Shown: in pieces, positions 14,945 to 22,145 of the stretch
Position numbering within the stretch: the first letter of the stretch is position 1
Layout: each line of letters begins with the position of its first letter
Assembly: GCA_964438695.1 (NCBI GenBank)
Contig: CAYTKP010000007.1
Coordinates: forward strand, 1-34,445
DNA from: Phoenicimicrobium sp964438695
GTDB lineage: Bacteria > Atribacterota > Phoenicimicrobiia > Phoenicimicrobiales > Phoenicimicrobiaceae
Direction of reading: 5' to 3'
DNA: 34,445 nucleotides
Notes under the pieces: model-generated
Seen by the model: only the letters and a program-made list of their open reading frames with translations
Told to the model about the DNA's origin: nothing
The model's database searches: none
Made by a program: the position numbers and the translations under genes

Positions 14945-15016
14945 GTGTTGGTTAATATTACTTTTGCTAAAAATAAAGATAAGCTTGACCTATTGAGAAG
15001 TAAGATATATGAATAG
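14945..15016 (+). CDS. Possible 23-residue peptide (or part of a small RNA)
   Basis: GTG at 14945 has AAGGA seven bases upstream (14933-14937) and opens a 23-codon frame ending at TAG 15014-15016. The peptide starts MLVNITFAKNKDK and ends LDLLRSKIYE. It is basic and could form one amphipathic helix. The frame sits between a perfect promoter and a strong terminator, so the region is surely suited to be transcribed as about 150 bases. I do not recognise the peptide. It may equally be a non-coding RNA, or the remnant of a longer gene. Confidence 0.35.
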   Translation: MLVNITFAKNKDKLDLLRSKIYE

Positions 15017-15026
15017 ATTATTCCCT

Positions 15027-15060
15027 AAACACAGTAATAATTATTACTGTGTTTCTTTTT
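15027..15060 (+). terminator. Palindromic terminator of the small unit
   Basis: Positions 15027-15054 form a perfect 28-base palindrome with arms AAACACAGTAATAA and its inverse. It is followed by CTTTTT. As RNA it gives a stem of about 12 bp with a minimal loop, and it would work in both directions. Confidence 0.8.
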
Positions 15061-15296
15061 GCAAAATTAAATTTTAAATATTGACCAAGGCAGGAGGTAA
15101 ATGCAAATATGTGAATGAGTGTGGAATAAATTATTAAGTCGGATGGACTAAAAGGTTATCATAGGAATATAAATAATCATGTTTAAAGGAACTAGACAAT
15201 CAATGATAAATTGTGTATACCAATTTATCGAAATGTAATAATTTTTGGTTTTTATTAACAAATTAGAAAACAAATACAGAAAAGGCGGTGTAATAA

Positions 15297-15650
15297 GTGG
15301 AAATTACAGATGTTAGAGTCAGAAAAATTGAAACAGAGGGAAAGTTAAGAGCTTATGTTTCGATTACTTTTGATAACTCTTTTGTAGTTCATGATCTACG
15401 GGTTATCGATGGTAATAAAGGTATGTTCGTTGCTATGCCAAGCAAGAGATTGCCTAATGGTGATCATAAAGATATTGCTCATCCAATAAATACTGAAATT
15501 CGAGAAAAGATACAAAGTGCAGTTTTAGATGTTTATCATAAAGAAGCAGAAGCAGCCCCTCAAGATAAGGAAGTAGAGGCTAAAGAAAAAGAAGAAGTTG
15601 GAGAAGAGACAGAAGAACCTTCAGAAAAAAAAGAAGAAGGTATATTTTAA
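15297..15650 (+). CDS. spoVG: SpoVG family nucleic-acid-binding regulator
   Basis: SpoVG proteins bind DNA and RNA site-specifically and regulate septation, virulence or other traits. They also occur in non-sporulating bacteria. The core MEITDVRVRKIETEGKLRAY, VHDLRVIDGNKGMFVAMPSK and HPINTEIREKIQSAVLDVYH (residues 1-82) is fully typical. The 117 residues exceed the common 85-97 because of a very acidic tail rich in E and K (about 84-117). AAAGGCGGTG 7 bases upstream supports the GTG start. A tRNA-Gln gene begins 4 bases after the stop, and glmU follows, matching the Firmicutes order spoVG-glmU-prs. Presence of this gene does not by itself show sporulation. Confidence 0.95.
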   Translation: MEITDVRVRKIETEGKLRAYVSITFDNSFVVHDLRVIDGNKGMFVAMPSKRLPNGDHKDIAHPINTEIREKIQSAVLDVYHKEAEAAPQDKEVEAKEKEEVGEETEEPSEKKEEGIF

Positions 15651-15654
15651 GGTT

Positions 15655-15729
15655 TGGGGCGTAGCCAAGCGGTAAGGCACGGGAATTTGGATCCCGCATT
15701 CGAAGGTTCGAATCCTTCCGCCCCAGCCA
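15655..15729 (+). tRNA. tRNA-Gln (TTG)
   Basis: The acceptor TGGGGCG pairs with CGCCCCA. The anticodon stem CGGGA/TCCCG has loop ATTTGGA, giving TTG. The T arm GAAGG/CCTTC has loop TTCGAAT. Discriminator G and an encoded CCA end the gene. It starts 4 bases after spoVG, so one transcript must be cut to release it. Confidence 0.96.
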
Positions 15730-15753
15730 AGCTATAAGACTAAGCAATGAATA

Positions 15754-15791
15754 GAGTCAGACCTGGTGTCTGACTCGTATTTTTTATTTTT
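15754..15791 (+). terminator. Terminator after spoVG-tRNA-Gln
   Basis: GAGTCAGAC (15754-15762) pairs perfectly with GTCTGACTC (15768-15776) around loop CTGGT. A T-rich run follows (GTATTTTTTATTTTT). Confidence 0.88.
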
Positions 15792-15821
15792 AGGCTTTTA
15801 AAAATATAAAAAATTATGATA

Positions 15822-15830
15822 TGATATTAT
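15822..15830 (+). promoter_or_regulatory. Possible extended -10 promoter of glmU
   Basis: TGATATTAT gives TGn plus TATTAT, the same form as at 10439-10447. No clear -35 box is seen. It lies between the tRNA terminator and glmU. Confidence 0.4.
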
Positions 15831-15860
15831 GTAAAATATTGTAGAAAACGAAAAGGGATA

Positions 15861-15888
15861 ACTAAGGACTATTTACTAACGACTATTT
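15861..15888 (+). repeat. Heptad array just before glmU
   Basis: ACTAAGG, ACTATTT, ACTAACG and ACTATTT run in exact 7-base register. They end a few bases before the glmU ribosome site GGGGGTGAGG. Confidence 0.65.
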
Positions 15889-15905
15889 AAATAGGGGGTG
15901 AGGGT

Positions 15906-17270
15906 ATGGAAGATATTGCCATAATTATTATGGCGGCAGGTAAAGGAAAAAGAATGAAGTCTAATTTGCCTAAAACCCTCCATAAACTTTGCGGAAAACC
16001 AATTTTAGATTATATTCTTAAAAATGTTAATCAAATAAAAGCAAAAAGAAAAATATTGGTTGTTGGTCATAAAAGTGAAAAGATAAAAGAGTTAATGGGG
16101 AATAAAATAGAATATGTGGAACAGCTGGAACAATTAGGTACTGCCCATGCAGTCTTACAAACAAAAGATTTGCTATCTAACTTTAGGGGAGATGTGTTAA
16201 TTTTATCTGGTGATGTCCCCCTTTTAACTACCGATACCATAAAAAAACTCTTAAAATATCATAAGGCTAAGAATTATAGTTGTACTTTAATTTCCACTAT
16301 TTTAGAAAAACCTTATGGCTATGGTAGAATTGTCAGAGATGAAGAGGGCAAAATAATCGGAATTATTGAAGAAGTAGATCTACCAGAAGATAAAAGAGAT
16401 ATAAAGGAAATAAATGCAGGGATTTATTGTTTTAACAAGATTGACCTTTTTCAAGCCCTAGAGAAGATTATTCCTGATAATAAACAGAAAGAATATTATC
16501 TAACTGATACAGTGAAAATTTTATTAAGAGATGGTTTAAAAGTAGGTAGTATAAAGGTAGACGATTGTAAAGAAGTATTGGGAATAAATAATCGGATTGA
16601 TTTGGTTAATGCTACTCGCCAAATTTACCAAAAAGTTTGTGAATATTTAATGCTTCAAGGTGTAACTATTGTTGATCCGAATAGCACTTTTATAGATGAA
16701 GGGGTAGAAATTGGTCAGGATTCAATTATTTATCCTTTTACTATTATTGAAAAAGACTCTAAAATTGGCGAAAATTGCCATATTGGTCCTTACTCTCATC
16801 TGATTAATACTGAAATAGGAAAAGAAGTTAAAGTCTGGGCTTCAATTATAGAAGAGAGTATTATAGAAGATGGAGTTATCATTGGTCCTTATACTCATAT
16901 AAGACCGGGAACTACCATAGAAAAGGGAGCTAAAATAGGGAATTTTGTAGAGGTTAAAAAATCTATCGTGGGAGAGGGCAGTAAAGCGTCTCATTTAACT
17001 TATTTAGGTGATGCAGTAATTGGTAAAAGAGTGAATATTGGAGCAGGAACTATAACCTGTAATTATGATGGAGAAAAAAAGAATAGAACTATAATAGAAA
17101 ATGAAGTATTCATTGGAAGTAATAATTCTTTAGTGGCTCCCCTTAAGATAGGGAAGAAATCTTACACGGGAGCTGGTTCTACTATCACCGAAGATGTTCC
17201 TGAAGGGAGTTTAGCTATTGCCCGTTCTAAACAAAGAAATATACCAGAATGGAGAAAGAGAAGAAAATAG
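15906..17270 (+). CDS. glmU: Bifunctional GlmU: GlcN-1-P acetyltransferase / GlcNAc-1-P uridylyltransferase
   Basis: GlmU makes UDP-GlcNAc, the precursor of peptidoglycan and lipid A. At 454 residues it has the standard bifunctional length. The N-terminal pyrophosphorylase domain starts IIMAAGKGKRMKSNLPK (the GxGxRM loop), with LSGDVPLL and YYLTDTVKIL. From about residue 250 a left-handed beta-helix made of hexapeptide repeats follows. It has HIRPGTTIEKGAKIGNFVEV, SHLTYLGDAVIG and GAGTITCNYDG, the acetyl-CoA and catalytic regions. GGGTGAGGG stands just before the ATG. prs follows after 46 bases, as in Bacillus. Confidence 0.97.
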   Translation: MEDIAIIIMAAGKGKRMKSNLPKTLHKLCGKPILDYILKNVNQIKAKRKILVVGHKSEKIKELMGNKIEYVEQLEQLGTAHAVLQTKDLLSNFRGDVLILSGDVPLLTTDTIKKLLKYHKAKNYSCTLISTILEKPYGYGRIVRDEEGKIIGIIEEVDLPEDKRDIKEINAGIYCFNKIDLFQALEKIIPDNKQKEYYLTDTVKILLRDGLKVGSIKVDDCKEVLGINNRIDLVNATRQIYQKVCEYLMLQGVTIVDPNSTFIDEGVEIGQDSIIYPFTIIEKDSKIGENCHIGPYSHLINTEIGKEVKVWASIIEESIIEDGVIIGPYTHIRPGTTIEKGAKIGNFVEVKKSIVGEGSKASHLTYLGDAVIGKRVNIGAGTITCNYDGEKKNRTIIENEVFIGSNNSLVAPLKIGKKSYTGAGSTITEDVPEGSLAIARSKQRNIPEWRKRRK

Positions 17271-17316
17271 AGTAAATTTAGATAAAGAAATTTAAAGTGA
17301 TGGAGATGAGAAAAGT

Positions 17317-18285
17317 TTGGTACCTTATAGTCTAAATTCATTAAAAATTTTTGCCGGGAATGCTAATAGAGAATTAGCTAAAGAGATATGCCAACATTTG
17401 GGTATCCCCTTAGGGAAAGCAGATGTTTCCAGGTTCCCGGATGGTGAAATTAAAGTAAAAATTGAAGAAAGTGTTAGAGGAGAGGATGCTTTTATAATTC
17501 AACCTACCTGTCCACCTACTAACGAGAACTTGATGGAATTGTTAATAATGATAGATGCTTTAAGAAGGGCTTCTGCAGGAAGGATTACCGCAGTAATACC
17601 ATATTATGGTTATGCTAGACAAGAAAGGAAGACTCGTCCTCGAGAGCCCATTACGGCAAAATTGGTGGCAAATTTATTAGTTTCCGCCGGAGCCAATCGA
17701 GTACTTACTATGGATTTACATGCTGGCCAGATTCAGGGTTTTTTTGACATTCCTGTTGACCAATTAGAAGCGGTTACTATTCTATCCAAATATTTTAAAG
17801 AAAAGGATTTGGATAAAGTGGTAGTAGTTTCTCCTGATGTGGGGGGAACTGCCCGGGCAAGAGAGTTTGCTGGGCGTCTTAAAAAACCCATTGCCATCAT
17901 TGATAAATATAGGTCATCTTTTGATGATGTAGAAATAATGCATATTGTTGGTGATGTTAAGGGTAAAACGGCTATTGTAGTCGATGATATTATTGATACC
18001 GCCGGTTCAGTAGTTAGAGGAAGTCAGGCCTTAATAAATACCGGGGCAAAAGAGGTATTTATTTGTGCTACTCATCCTGTTTTTGCCGATCCTGCTAAGG
18101 AAAGACTAGAAAAGTCCTTTCGGGATTCTCTATTTAAGGAAGTGGTAGTAACCAATACTATTCCTATTAATAATGAAAAGAATTTAACAGGTATTAAAGT
18201 TTTATCAGTGGCGGGATTATTTGCTGAAGCCATCGGAAGGATTCACAATAATTTATCGGTAAGTGAGTTATTTAAAATAAAATAG
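17317..18285 (+). CDS. prs: Ribose-phosphate pyrophosphokinase (PRPP synthase)
   Basis: The enzyme transfers pyrophosphate from ATP to ribose-5-phosphate, giving PRPP for nucleotide, histidine and tryptophan synthesis. Family motifs are complete: FPDGEIKVKIEESVRGED near residue 45, the flexible loop YYGYARQERKTRPREPI near 100, DLHAGQIQGFF near 138, and the PRPP-binding VVVDDIIDTAGS near 220. The 322 residues are typical of class I enzymes. The start is TTG with GGAG about 11 bases upstream; no ATG is available in a better place. It lies between glmU and rplY, matching the Firmicutes order. Confidence 0.97.
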   Translation: MVPYSLNSLKIFAGNANRELAKEICQHLGIPLGKADVSRFPDGEIKVKIEESVRGEDAFIIQPTCPPTNENLMELLIMIDALRRASAGRITAVIPYYGYARQERKTRPREPITAKLVANLLVSAGANRVLTMDLHAGQIQGFFDIPVDQLEAVTILSKYFKEKDLDKVVVVSPDVGGTARAREFAGRLKKPIAIIDKYRSSFDDVEIMHIVGDVKGKTAIVVDDIIDTAGSVVRGSQALINTGAKEVFICATHPVFADPAKERLEKSFRDSLFKEVVVTNTIPINNEKNLTGIKVLSVAGLFAEAIGRIHNNLSVSELFKIK

Positions 18286-18349
18286 TATTTAGTGAATAGT
18301 CGTTAGTATTTAGTTAGCTAGTTAACTGGTTTGTTGGTTAATTAGTTTA
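18286..18349 (-). repeat. Heptad then octamer array after prs
   Basis: Starting one base after the prs stop, the minus strand reads ACTAAAT, ACTAACG, ACTATTC, ACTAAAT (18286-18313). The plus strand continues in 8-base register: TTAGTTAG, CTAGTTAA, CTGGTTTG, TTGGTTAA, TTAGTTTA (18310-18349). The two types overlap by four bases. Confidence 0.65.
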
Positions 18350-18378
18350 ATACGAGATACGGAATTGGAGGTAAGATG

Positions 18379-19020
18379 ATGGAAAAAACAAAATTAAGAG
18401 TTGAATTAAGAAATGATAAAGGTAAAGAAGCTAATAAAAAGTTTAGAAGAGAGGGGATTGTTCCGGCTGTATTATATTCCCCTCATAATAAAAGTAATCT
18501 TTTGTTAAAAGTGGATAGTGGAAATTTATTAAAAGTAGTTTCCAATAAAAGGCATGGGATCATAGGCCTGGAGATAGAAGATGGAGAGAAAAAATTCGAT
18601 CGTTTAGCTATTATAAAGGATGTTCAATTTAATTCCTTAAAAAAACAGATTATCCATGTTGATTTTTATGAAGTAACTTTAAAAGAAAAATTAGCCGTAG
18701 AGGTAAGAGTTGAATTGATTGGTGAACCGATAGGAGTAAAAGAAGGAGGAATTCTAGAATTAGAATTACGAGAAGTAGAAATAGAATGTTTGCCTTCTCA
18801 AATACCAGAATCCTTAAAGGCAGATATTAGTCATCTAAAAATCAATGATCATTTAACTGCTGGCGAGTTGGCCCTTCCTGAAGGGGTTGAATTATTAACT
18901 GAATCCGATAGAATCATTGCTTCTGTACATCCACCTACCAAGATGGAAGAAGTGGCTAAAGAAGAAGAAGAAGAAGTTGCAGAGGAAACTGAAGAAAAAG
19001 CGGAAGAGAAAGAAGAATAA
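18379..19020 (+). CDS. rplY: Large ribosomal subunit protein L25 (CTC/TL5 family)
   Basis: L25/CTC binds 5S rRNA. The first domain (residues 1-95) has LRVELRNDKGKEANKKFRRE, GIVPAVLYSP and IIHVDFYEV, and the second (about 96-185) is the TL5 C-terminal domain with VKEGGILELELREVEIECLP. A very acidic tail (about 188-213) ends the protein. Of two tandem ATGs, the second (18379) stands 7 bases from GGAGG and is preferred over 18376. In Bacillus ctc lies between prs and spoVC/pth, as here. A shorter frame in another phase overlaps the tail and is not a gene. Confidence 0.95.
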   Translation: MEKTKLRVELRNDKGKEANKKFRREGIVPAVLYSPHNKSNLLLKVDSGNLLKVVSNKRHGIIGLEIEDGEKKFDRLAIIKDVQFNSLKKQIIHVDFYEVTLKEKLAVEVRVELIGEPIGVKEGGILELELREVEIECLPSQIPESLKADISHLKINDHLTAGELALPEGVELLTESDRIIASVHPPTKMEEVAKEEEEEVAEETEEKAEEKEE

Positions 19021-19040
19021 GCTTTCTTTATTTTATATAA

Positions 19041-19090
19041 GCAAGGATAGGATTATAAAAGTTGTCCCTTGCTTTCGCAAGGCTTATCCT
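19041..19090 (+). promoter_or_regulatory. Structured RNA element between rplY and pth
   Basis: CCTTGC (19067-19072) can pair with GCAAGG on either side (19041-19046 or 19077-19082). AGGATA (19044-19049) can pair with TATCCT (19085-19090). The two folds exclude each other, which resembles an attenuator, but there is no T tract. Its purpose is unknown. Confidence 0.35.
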
Positions 19091-19178
19091 CATAAAATAG
19101 GGAACAGATTATGGGAGACTTATCCACGCGGAAATGAGGAACCGGTAACCGGCAAAGGAGAAGGGGTAGTGATTTTTA

Positions 19179-19760
19179 TTGAAGATTGTGGTTGGATTAG
19201 GTAATCCTGGCGCAAAATATGAGTTTACTCGCCATAATATAGGATTTAGAATTGTAGACAATTTGGCTAAAGATAGGGGAACAGAATTTAAAAGAGCAAA
19301 ATCCTACTATTCCTTAATTTCTCGAGGAAAGATAAACCATCATAAGATAGTCCTGGTGAAACCCCAAACTTTTATGAATTTAAGTGGGAAAGCAATAAAT
19401 AAAATAACTTACTATTATAAGATTGCTTTTTCTGACTTATTAATAGTATATGATGATTTAAATTTAGAGTTAGGCCAGTTAAGAATTAGAAAAAAGGGGA
19501 GCGCTGGAGGTCATAAGGGGATGGAATCGATTATACAATATTTAGGTAGCGAAGATATTCCCCGTATGAGAATAGGGATTGGAACACCTCCACTTAAATC
19601 TAATTTAGATTATGTTTCCTATGTGCTTTCTAATTTTGATAAAAAAGAAGAAGAAAAGGTAGAGGAAATAATACAACTGTCTACCGAAGCAATAAAGAAG
19701 ATTATAATAGATGGCTTTGAAGGAGCTATGAGAGAGTATAACAGAAAATTAATTGAATAA
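19179..19760 (+). CDS. pth: Peptidyl-tRNA hydrolase
   Basis: Pth releases tRNA from peptidyl-tRNA that dropped off the ribosome. The 193-residue protein has GLGNPGAKYEFTRHNIGF with the catalytic histidine (H19), KPQTFMNLSG with the substrate-binding asparagine, YDDLNLELG with the catalytic aspartate, and GSAGGHKGMESI. An in-frame TGA at 19170 limits the start to the TTG at 19179 or later, and residues MKIVVGLGNPG fit the family start exactly. Its ribosome site is weak (GGGG at 19163-19166). The gene follows rplY as in Firmicutes (ctc-spoVC). A strong terminator follows it. Confidence 0.96.
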   Translation: MKIVVGLGNPGAKYEFTRHNIGFRIVDNLAKDRGTEFKRAKSYYSLISRGKINHHKIVLVKPQTFMNLSGKAINKITYYYKIAFSDLLIVYDDLNLELGQLRIRKKGSAGGHKGMESIIQYLGSEDIPRMRIGIGTPPLKSNLDYVSYVLSNFDKKEEEKVEEIIQLSTEAIKKIIIDGFEGAMREYNRKLIE

Positions 19761-19853
19761 TTACCACCTAAAAAGCGAATAAAATTTTATAATCAATAAA
19801 TCCAAATTATTGTTAGATTATTTACCTTGAGTGATCTGATGATCTGAAATAAT

Positions 19854-19887
19854 AAAAAGAGACATGCTAAACCCATGTCTCTTTTTT
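19854..19887 (+). terminator. Terminator after pth
   Basis: AAAAAGAGACATG (19854-19866) pairs with CATGTCTCTTTTT (19874-19886) around loop CTAAACC and continues into a T tract. It is a textbook intrinsic terminator and ends the glmU-pth transcript. The A-rich left arm could also make it bidirectional. Confidence 0.92.
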
Positions 19888-19888
19888 A

Positions 19889-19917
19889 TAGACAAATCAA
19901 GGGCAATTAGTTACAAT
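19889..19917 (+). promoter_or_regulatory. galT promoter
   Basis: TAGACA (19889-19894), a 17-base spacer and TACAAT (19912-19917), each one mismatch from consensus, lie directly after the pth terminator and about 50 bases before galT. Confidence 0.6.
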
Positions 19918-19922
19918 GTCCC

Positions 19923-19954
19923 TAGCCAATTAACTATCTAAACAGCCAACTAAT
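19923..19954 (+). repeat. Octamer array before galT
   Basis: TAGCCAAT, TAACTATC, TAAACAGC and CAACTAAT are in 8-base register. They directly precede the ribosome site TGAGGGGG. Confidence 0.5.
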
Positions 19955-19969
19955 TGAGGGGGAATAAAG

Positions 19970-20980
19970 ATGAATGAATTAAGAAAAGACCCAATAATCG
20001 ATAATTGGGTAATAATTTCTACAGAAAGAAACAAAAGACCTTTTGATTTCCATATCAGGGCAGAAGAAAGGAAAAAAGATTATTGTGTATTCTGCGAGGG
20101 TAATGAAGAAAAGACTCCGCCTGAAAAATTTGCTTTTCGAAAAGAAGGGACTTTAGAAAATGCTCCAGGATGGAAAGTAAGAGTAGTGCCTAATAAATTT
20201 CCTGCTTTAAAGATGGAAGATGAGAAGTTAATCATAGAAAAGGCAGGAATATACGAAAAAATGAATGGTCTGGGGGTACATGAGGTTATTATTGAAACTC
20301 CTCATCACTGGGCAAATTTCGACAAATTGAGTATAGGTGATATTGGCTTAATTTTAAAGACCTATCGGCAGAGATATTTAAGTATATTTGAAGATGAAAA
20401 AGTAAAATATATTTTAATATTTAAAAACTATGGTATTGATGGAGGAGCATCTTTGGAACATTCTCATTCCCAACTTATTGCCACCCCCATTATTCCCAAA
20501 AGGATAGAAGAGGAATTAAGTGGCTCAAGTAAGTATTTTAATTTGAAAAAAAGATGCATTTTTTGTGAGTATATTAATCAAGAGATAAAATTTAATGGTA
20601 GAATAATTAAGGAAACAGAGAAGTATATAGCTATTTCTGCTTTTGCTGCTAGATTTCCCTTTGAAACCTGGATATTGCCCAAGTTTCACAGTGCTTATTA
20701 TGAAGAGGTAAACGATGATGAGATTTTTGATTTGGCCAGGATAATGAAGGAAGTTTTGATAAGAATTAATAATAAATTGAATAATCCCCCTTATAATTTT
20801 ATAATTCACACTGCTCCTTCTAAAAAATTATCTATTGATGAGGGGACAGATTTAAATAAAAAATATCACTGGCATATAGAAATAATCCCTCGCTTAACTA
20901 AAATAGCTGGATTTGAATGGGGGACTGGGTTTTATATTAACCCTGTTTCACCAGAAGAGGCAACCAGAATTCTTCGTTAG
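19970..20980 (+). CDS. galT: GalT-family nucleotidyltransferase (galactose-1-P uridylyltransferase type)
   Basis: GalT exchanges UMP between UDP-glucose and galactose-1-phosphate. The 336-residue protein starts MNELRKDPIIDNWVIIS. It has a first zinc CxxC (YCVFCEGNE), VRVVPNKFPAL, and the active-site HSHSQLIATP with the nucleophilic histidine, in place of the HPHGQ of E. coli GalT. A second CxxC is CIFCEY, and the C-terminal HWHIEIIPRL fits the HIT fold. Some relatives with this layout are ADP-glucose phosphorylases or act on other sugar phosphates, so the exact sugar is uncertain. GAGGGGG precedes the ATG. The gene and pfkA interrupt the usual pth-mfd order. Confidence 0.88.
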   Translation: MNELRKDPIIDNWVIISTERNKRPFDFHIRAEERKKDYCVFCEGNEEKTPPEKFAFRKEGTLENAPGWKVRVVPNKFPALKMEDEKLIIEKAGIYEKMNGLGVHEVIIETPHHWANFDKLSIGDIGLILKTYRQRYLSIFEDEKVKYILIFKNYGIDGGASLEHSHSQLIATPIIPKRIEEELSGSSKYFNLKKRCIFCEYINQEIKFNGRIIKETEKYIAISAFAARFPFETWILPKFHSAYYEEVNDDEIFDLARIMKEVLIRINNKLNNPPYNFIIHTAPSKKLSIDEGTDLNKKYHWHIEIIPRLTKIAGFEWGTGFYINPVSPEEATRILR

Positions 20981-21040
20981 AAAAATTCGTATTAAGTGTC
21001 GTATTTAGAGAGGCGAGACGCCTGCACTACGAATTTTTTT
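20981..21040 (+). terminator. Terminator after galT built around a repeat hairpin
   Basis: AAAAATTCGTA (20981-20991) pairs with TACGAATTTTT (21028-21038), followed by more T. Inside, AGGCG/CGCCT (21011-21023) forms a second stem with loop AGA. The inner part is a reversed copy of the GTAG-CAGGCGTCTCGCCT repeat at 25595 and 32526. Confidence 0.7.
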
Positions 21041-21077
21041 ATTAAAATTGGTCAATTGATATATTGGAGGTATTGTT

Positions 21078-22043
21078 ATGCAAGTAAAAAAAATCGCTGT
21101 TCTTACCAGTGGAGGAGATTCTCCGGGGATGAATGGTGCTATTCGGGCAGTAGTTCGTACCGGAATTTTCCATAATTTAGAAGTATTTGCTGTGGAGAGA
21201 GGATTTGCTGGTTTAATGGAAGGACAATTTCGTCCTATGAGCTTATCTTCGGTAGGTGGAATTTTACATAGAGGAGGAACTATTCTCAAAACTTCTCGTA
21301 GCGAAAAGTTTAAGACTAAAGAAGGTCTTAATATTGCTCTTCAAAAACTTAGGAAGTTAAAAATTGATGGAGTAATAGCTATTGGCGGTGATGGCACCTT
21401 ACGAGGAATTCGAGATTTAAGCAAGTTGGGAGTAAAGACTGTAGGAATCCCGGCCACCATAGACAATGACTTGGCTGAAACAGATATGGCTATAGGTGTG
21501 GATACTGCCTTAAATACTGTAATAGAAGCGATTGATAAGATCAAAGATACTGCTTCTTCCCATCAAAGGGCATTCGTAATAGAAGTTATGGGAAGAAACT
21601 CTGGTTATCTGGCCCTGATGGGAGGGATTGCCGGAGGAGTGGAAGTAATTCTGATACCAGAAATTCCCTACAATTTACCAGAAATTGCTTTAAAATTAAA
21701 AAAAGGTTATCAAAGGGGAAAGACCCATTGTATTATTATTATTGCTGAGGGAGTAGGGAAAACCAACGAAGTATATAAATATTTAGAAGATGAAGTTGGT
21801 TTCGAGACGAGAGTTACTATTTTAGGTTACTTGCAAAGAGGAGGTTCACCATCTGCATTTGATAGAATATTAGCCAGCCGTTTAGGAGGAGCAGCTGTTG
21901 AATTGCTTATTAAAGGTGAAACCGGTAAGATGGTAGGATTAATTGGAAACAAAATTGAATCTACTGATTTAGAAACAGTTTTGAGTCAGCAAAAGACTAT
22001 TAGTCAAGATATTTATGATTTAGCTTTAGTATTAGCAAAATAG
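21078..22043 (+). CDS. pfkA: 6-phosphofructokinase
   Basis: The enzyme phosphorylates fructose-6-phosphate in glycolysis. The 321-residue sequence has LTSGGDSPGMNGAIRAVVR (ATP site), IGGDGTLRG, PATIDNDLAETDMAIGVDTA with the catalytic TIDND, EVMGRNSGYLAL and GYLQRGGSPSAFDR (substrate site). GGDG rather than GGDD, and no lysine before TIDND, point to ATP and not pyrophosphate as donor; the alanine there is a small deviation from the usual glycine. GGAGG 8 bases upstream supports the ATG. mfd follows after about 100 bases without a visible terminator. Confidence 0.95.
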   Translation: MQVKKIAVLTSGGDSPGMNGAIRAVVRTGIFHNLEVFAVERGFAGLMEGQFRPMSLSSVGGILHRGGTILKTSRSEKFKTKEGLNIALQKLRKLKIDGVIAIGGDGTLRGIRDLSKLGVKTVGIPATIDNDLAETDMAIGVDTALNTVIEAIDKIKDTASSHQRAFVIEVMGRNSGYLALMGGIAGGVEVILIPEIPYNLPEIALKLKKGYQRGKTHCIIIIAEGVGKTNEVYKYLEDEVGFETRVTILGYLQRGGSPSAFDRILASRLGGAAVELLIKGETGKMVGLIGNKIESTDLETVLSQQKTISQDIYDLALVLAK

Positions 22044-22126
22044 TAAATAAAAAGGAAAACAAAAAATAAAATCGTATATCGTAAGATAGTGTAGAGCGCA
22101 CAATTTAAATCTGAACGCAATACAAA

Positions 22127-22141
22127 AATCCTGAAAGGATT
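22127..22141 (+). promoter_or_regulatory. Hairpin covering the mfd ribosome site
   Basis: AATCCT (22127-22132) and AGGATT (22136-22141) form a 6-bp stem with loop GAA. The right arm contains the AGGA that should bind the ribosome, four bases before the mfd ATG. The fold would limit translation of mfd. Confidence 0.5.
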
Positions 22142-22145
22142 AATA

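Larger units (their letters stand above)
14706..15296. other. 591-base region with no large gene, holding a compact transcription unit
   Basis: The left part (14706-14870) is AT-rich with a small hairpin ACAAC/GTTGT (14814-14827). The middle has a perfect promoter, a possible 23-codon frame and a palindromic terminator, listed separately. The right part (15061-15296) leads to spoVG and shows no convincing gene. An AGGAGGT at 15092-15098 is followed only by a five-codon frame. I could not identify the spoVG promoter. Confidence 0.6.

Noticed and set aside
15101..15117. Small gene after AGGAGGT upstream of spoVG
   Set aside because: The frame has five codons and the ribosome site is too close to its ATG.
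18917..19204. Lysine-rich open frame of 95 codons overlapping the end of rplY
   Set aside because: It is the shifted frame of the acidic GAA-rich tail of rplY and runs into pth; no ribosome site and no recognisable protein.
21078..22043. Pyrophosphate-dependent phosphofructokinase
   Set aside because: The GGDG motif and the absence of lysine before TIDND indicate the ATP type.
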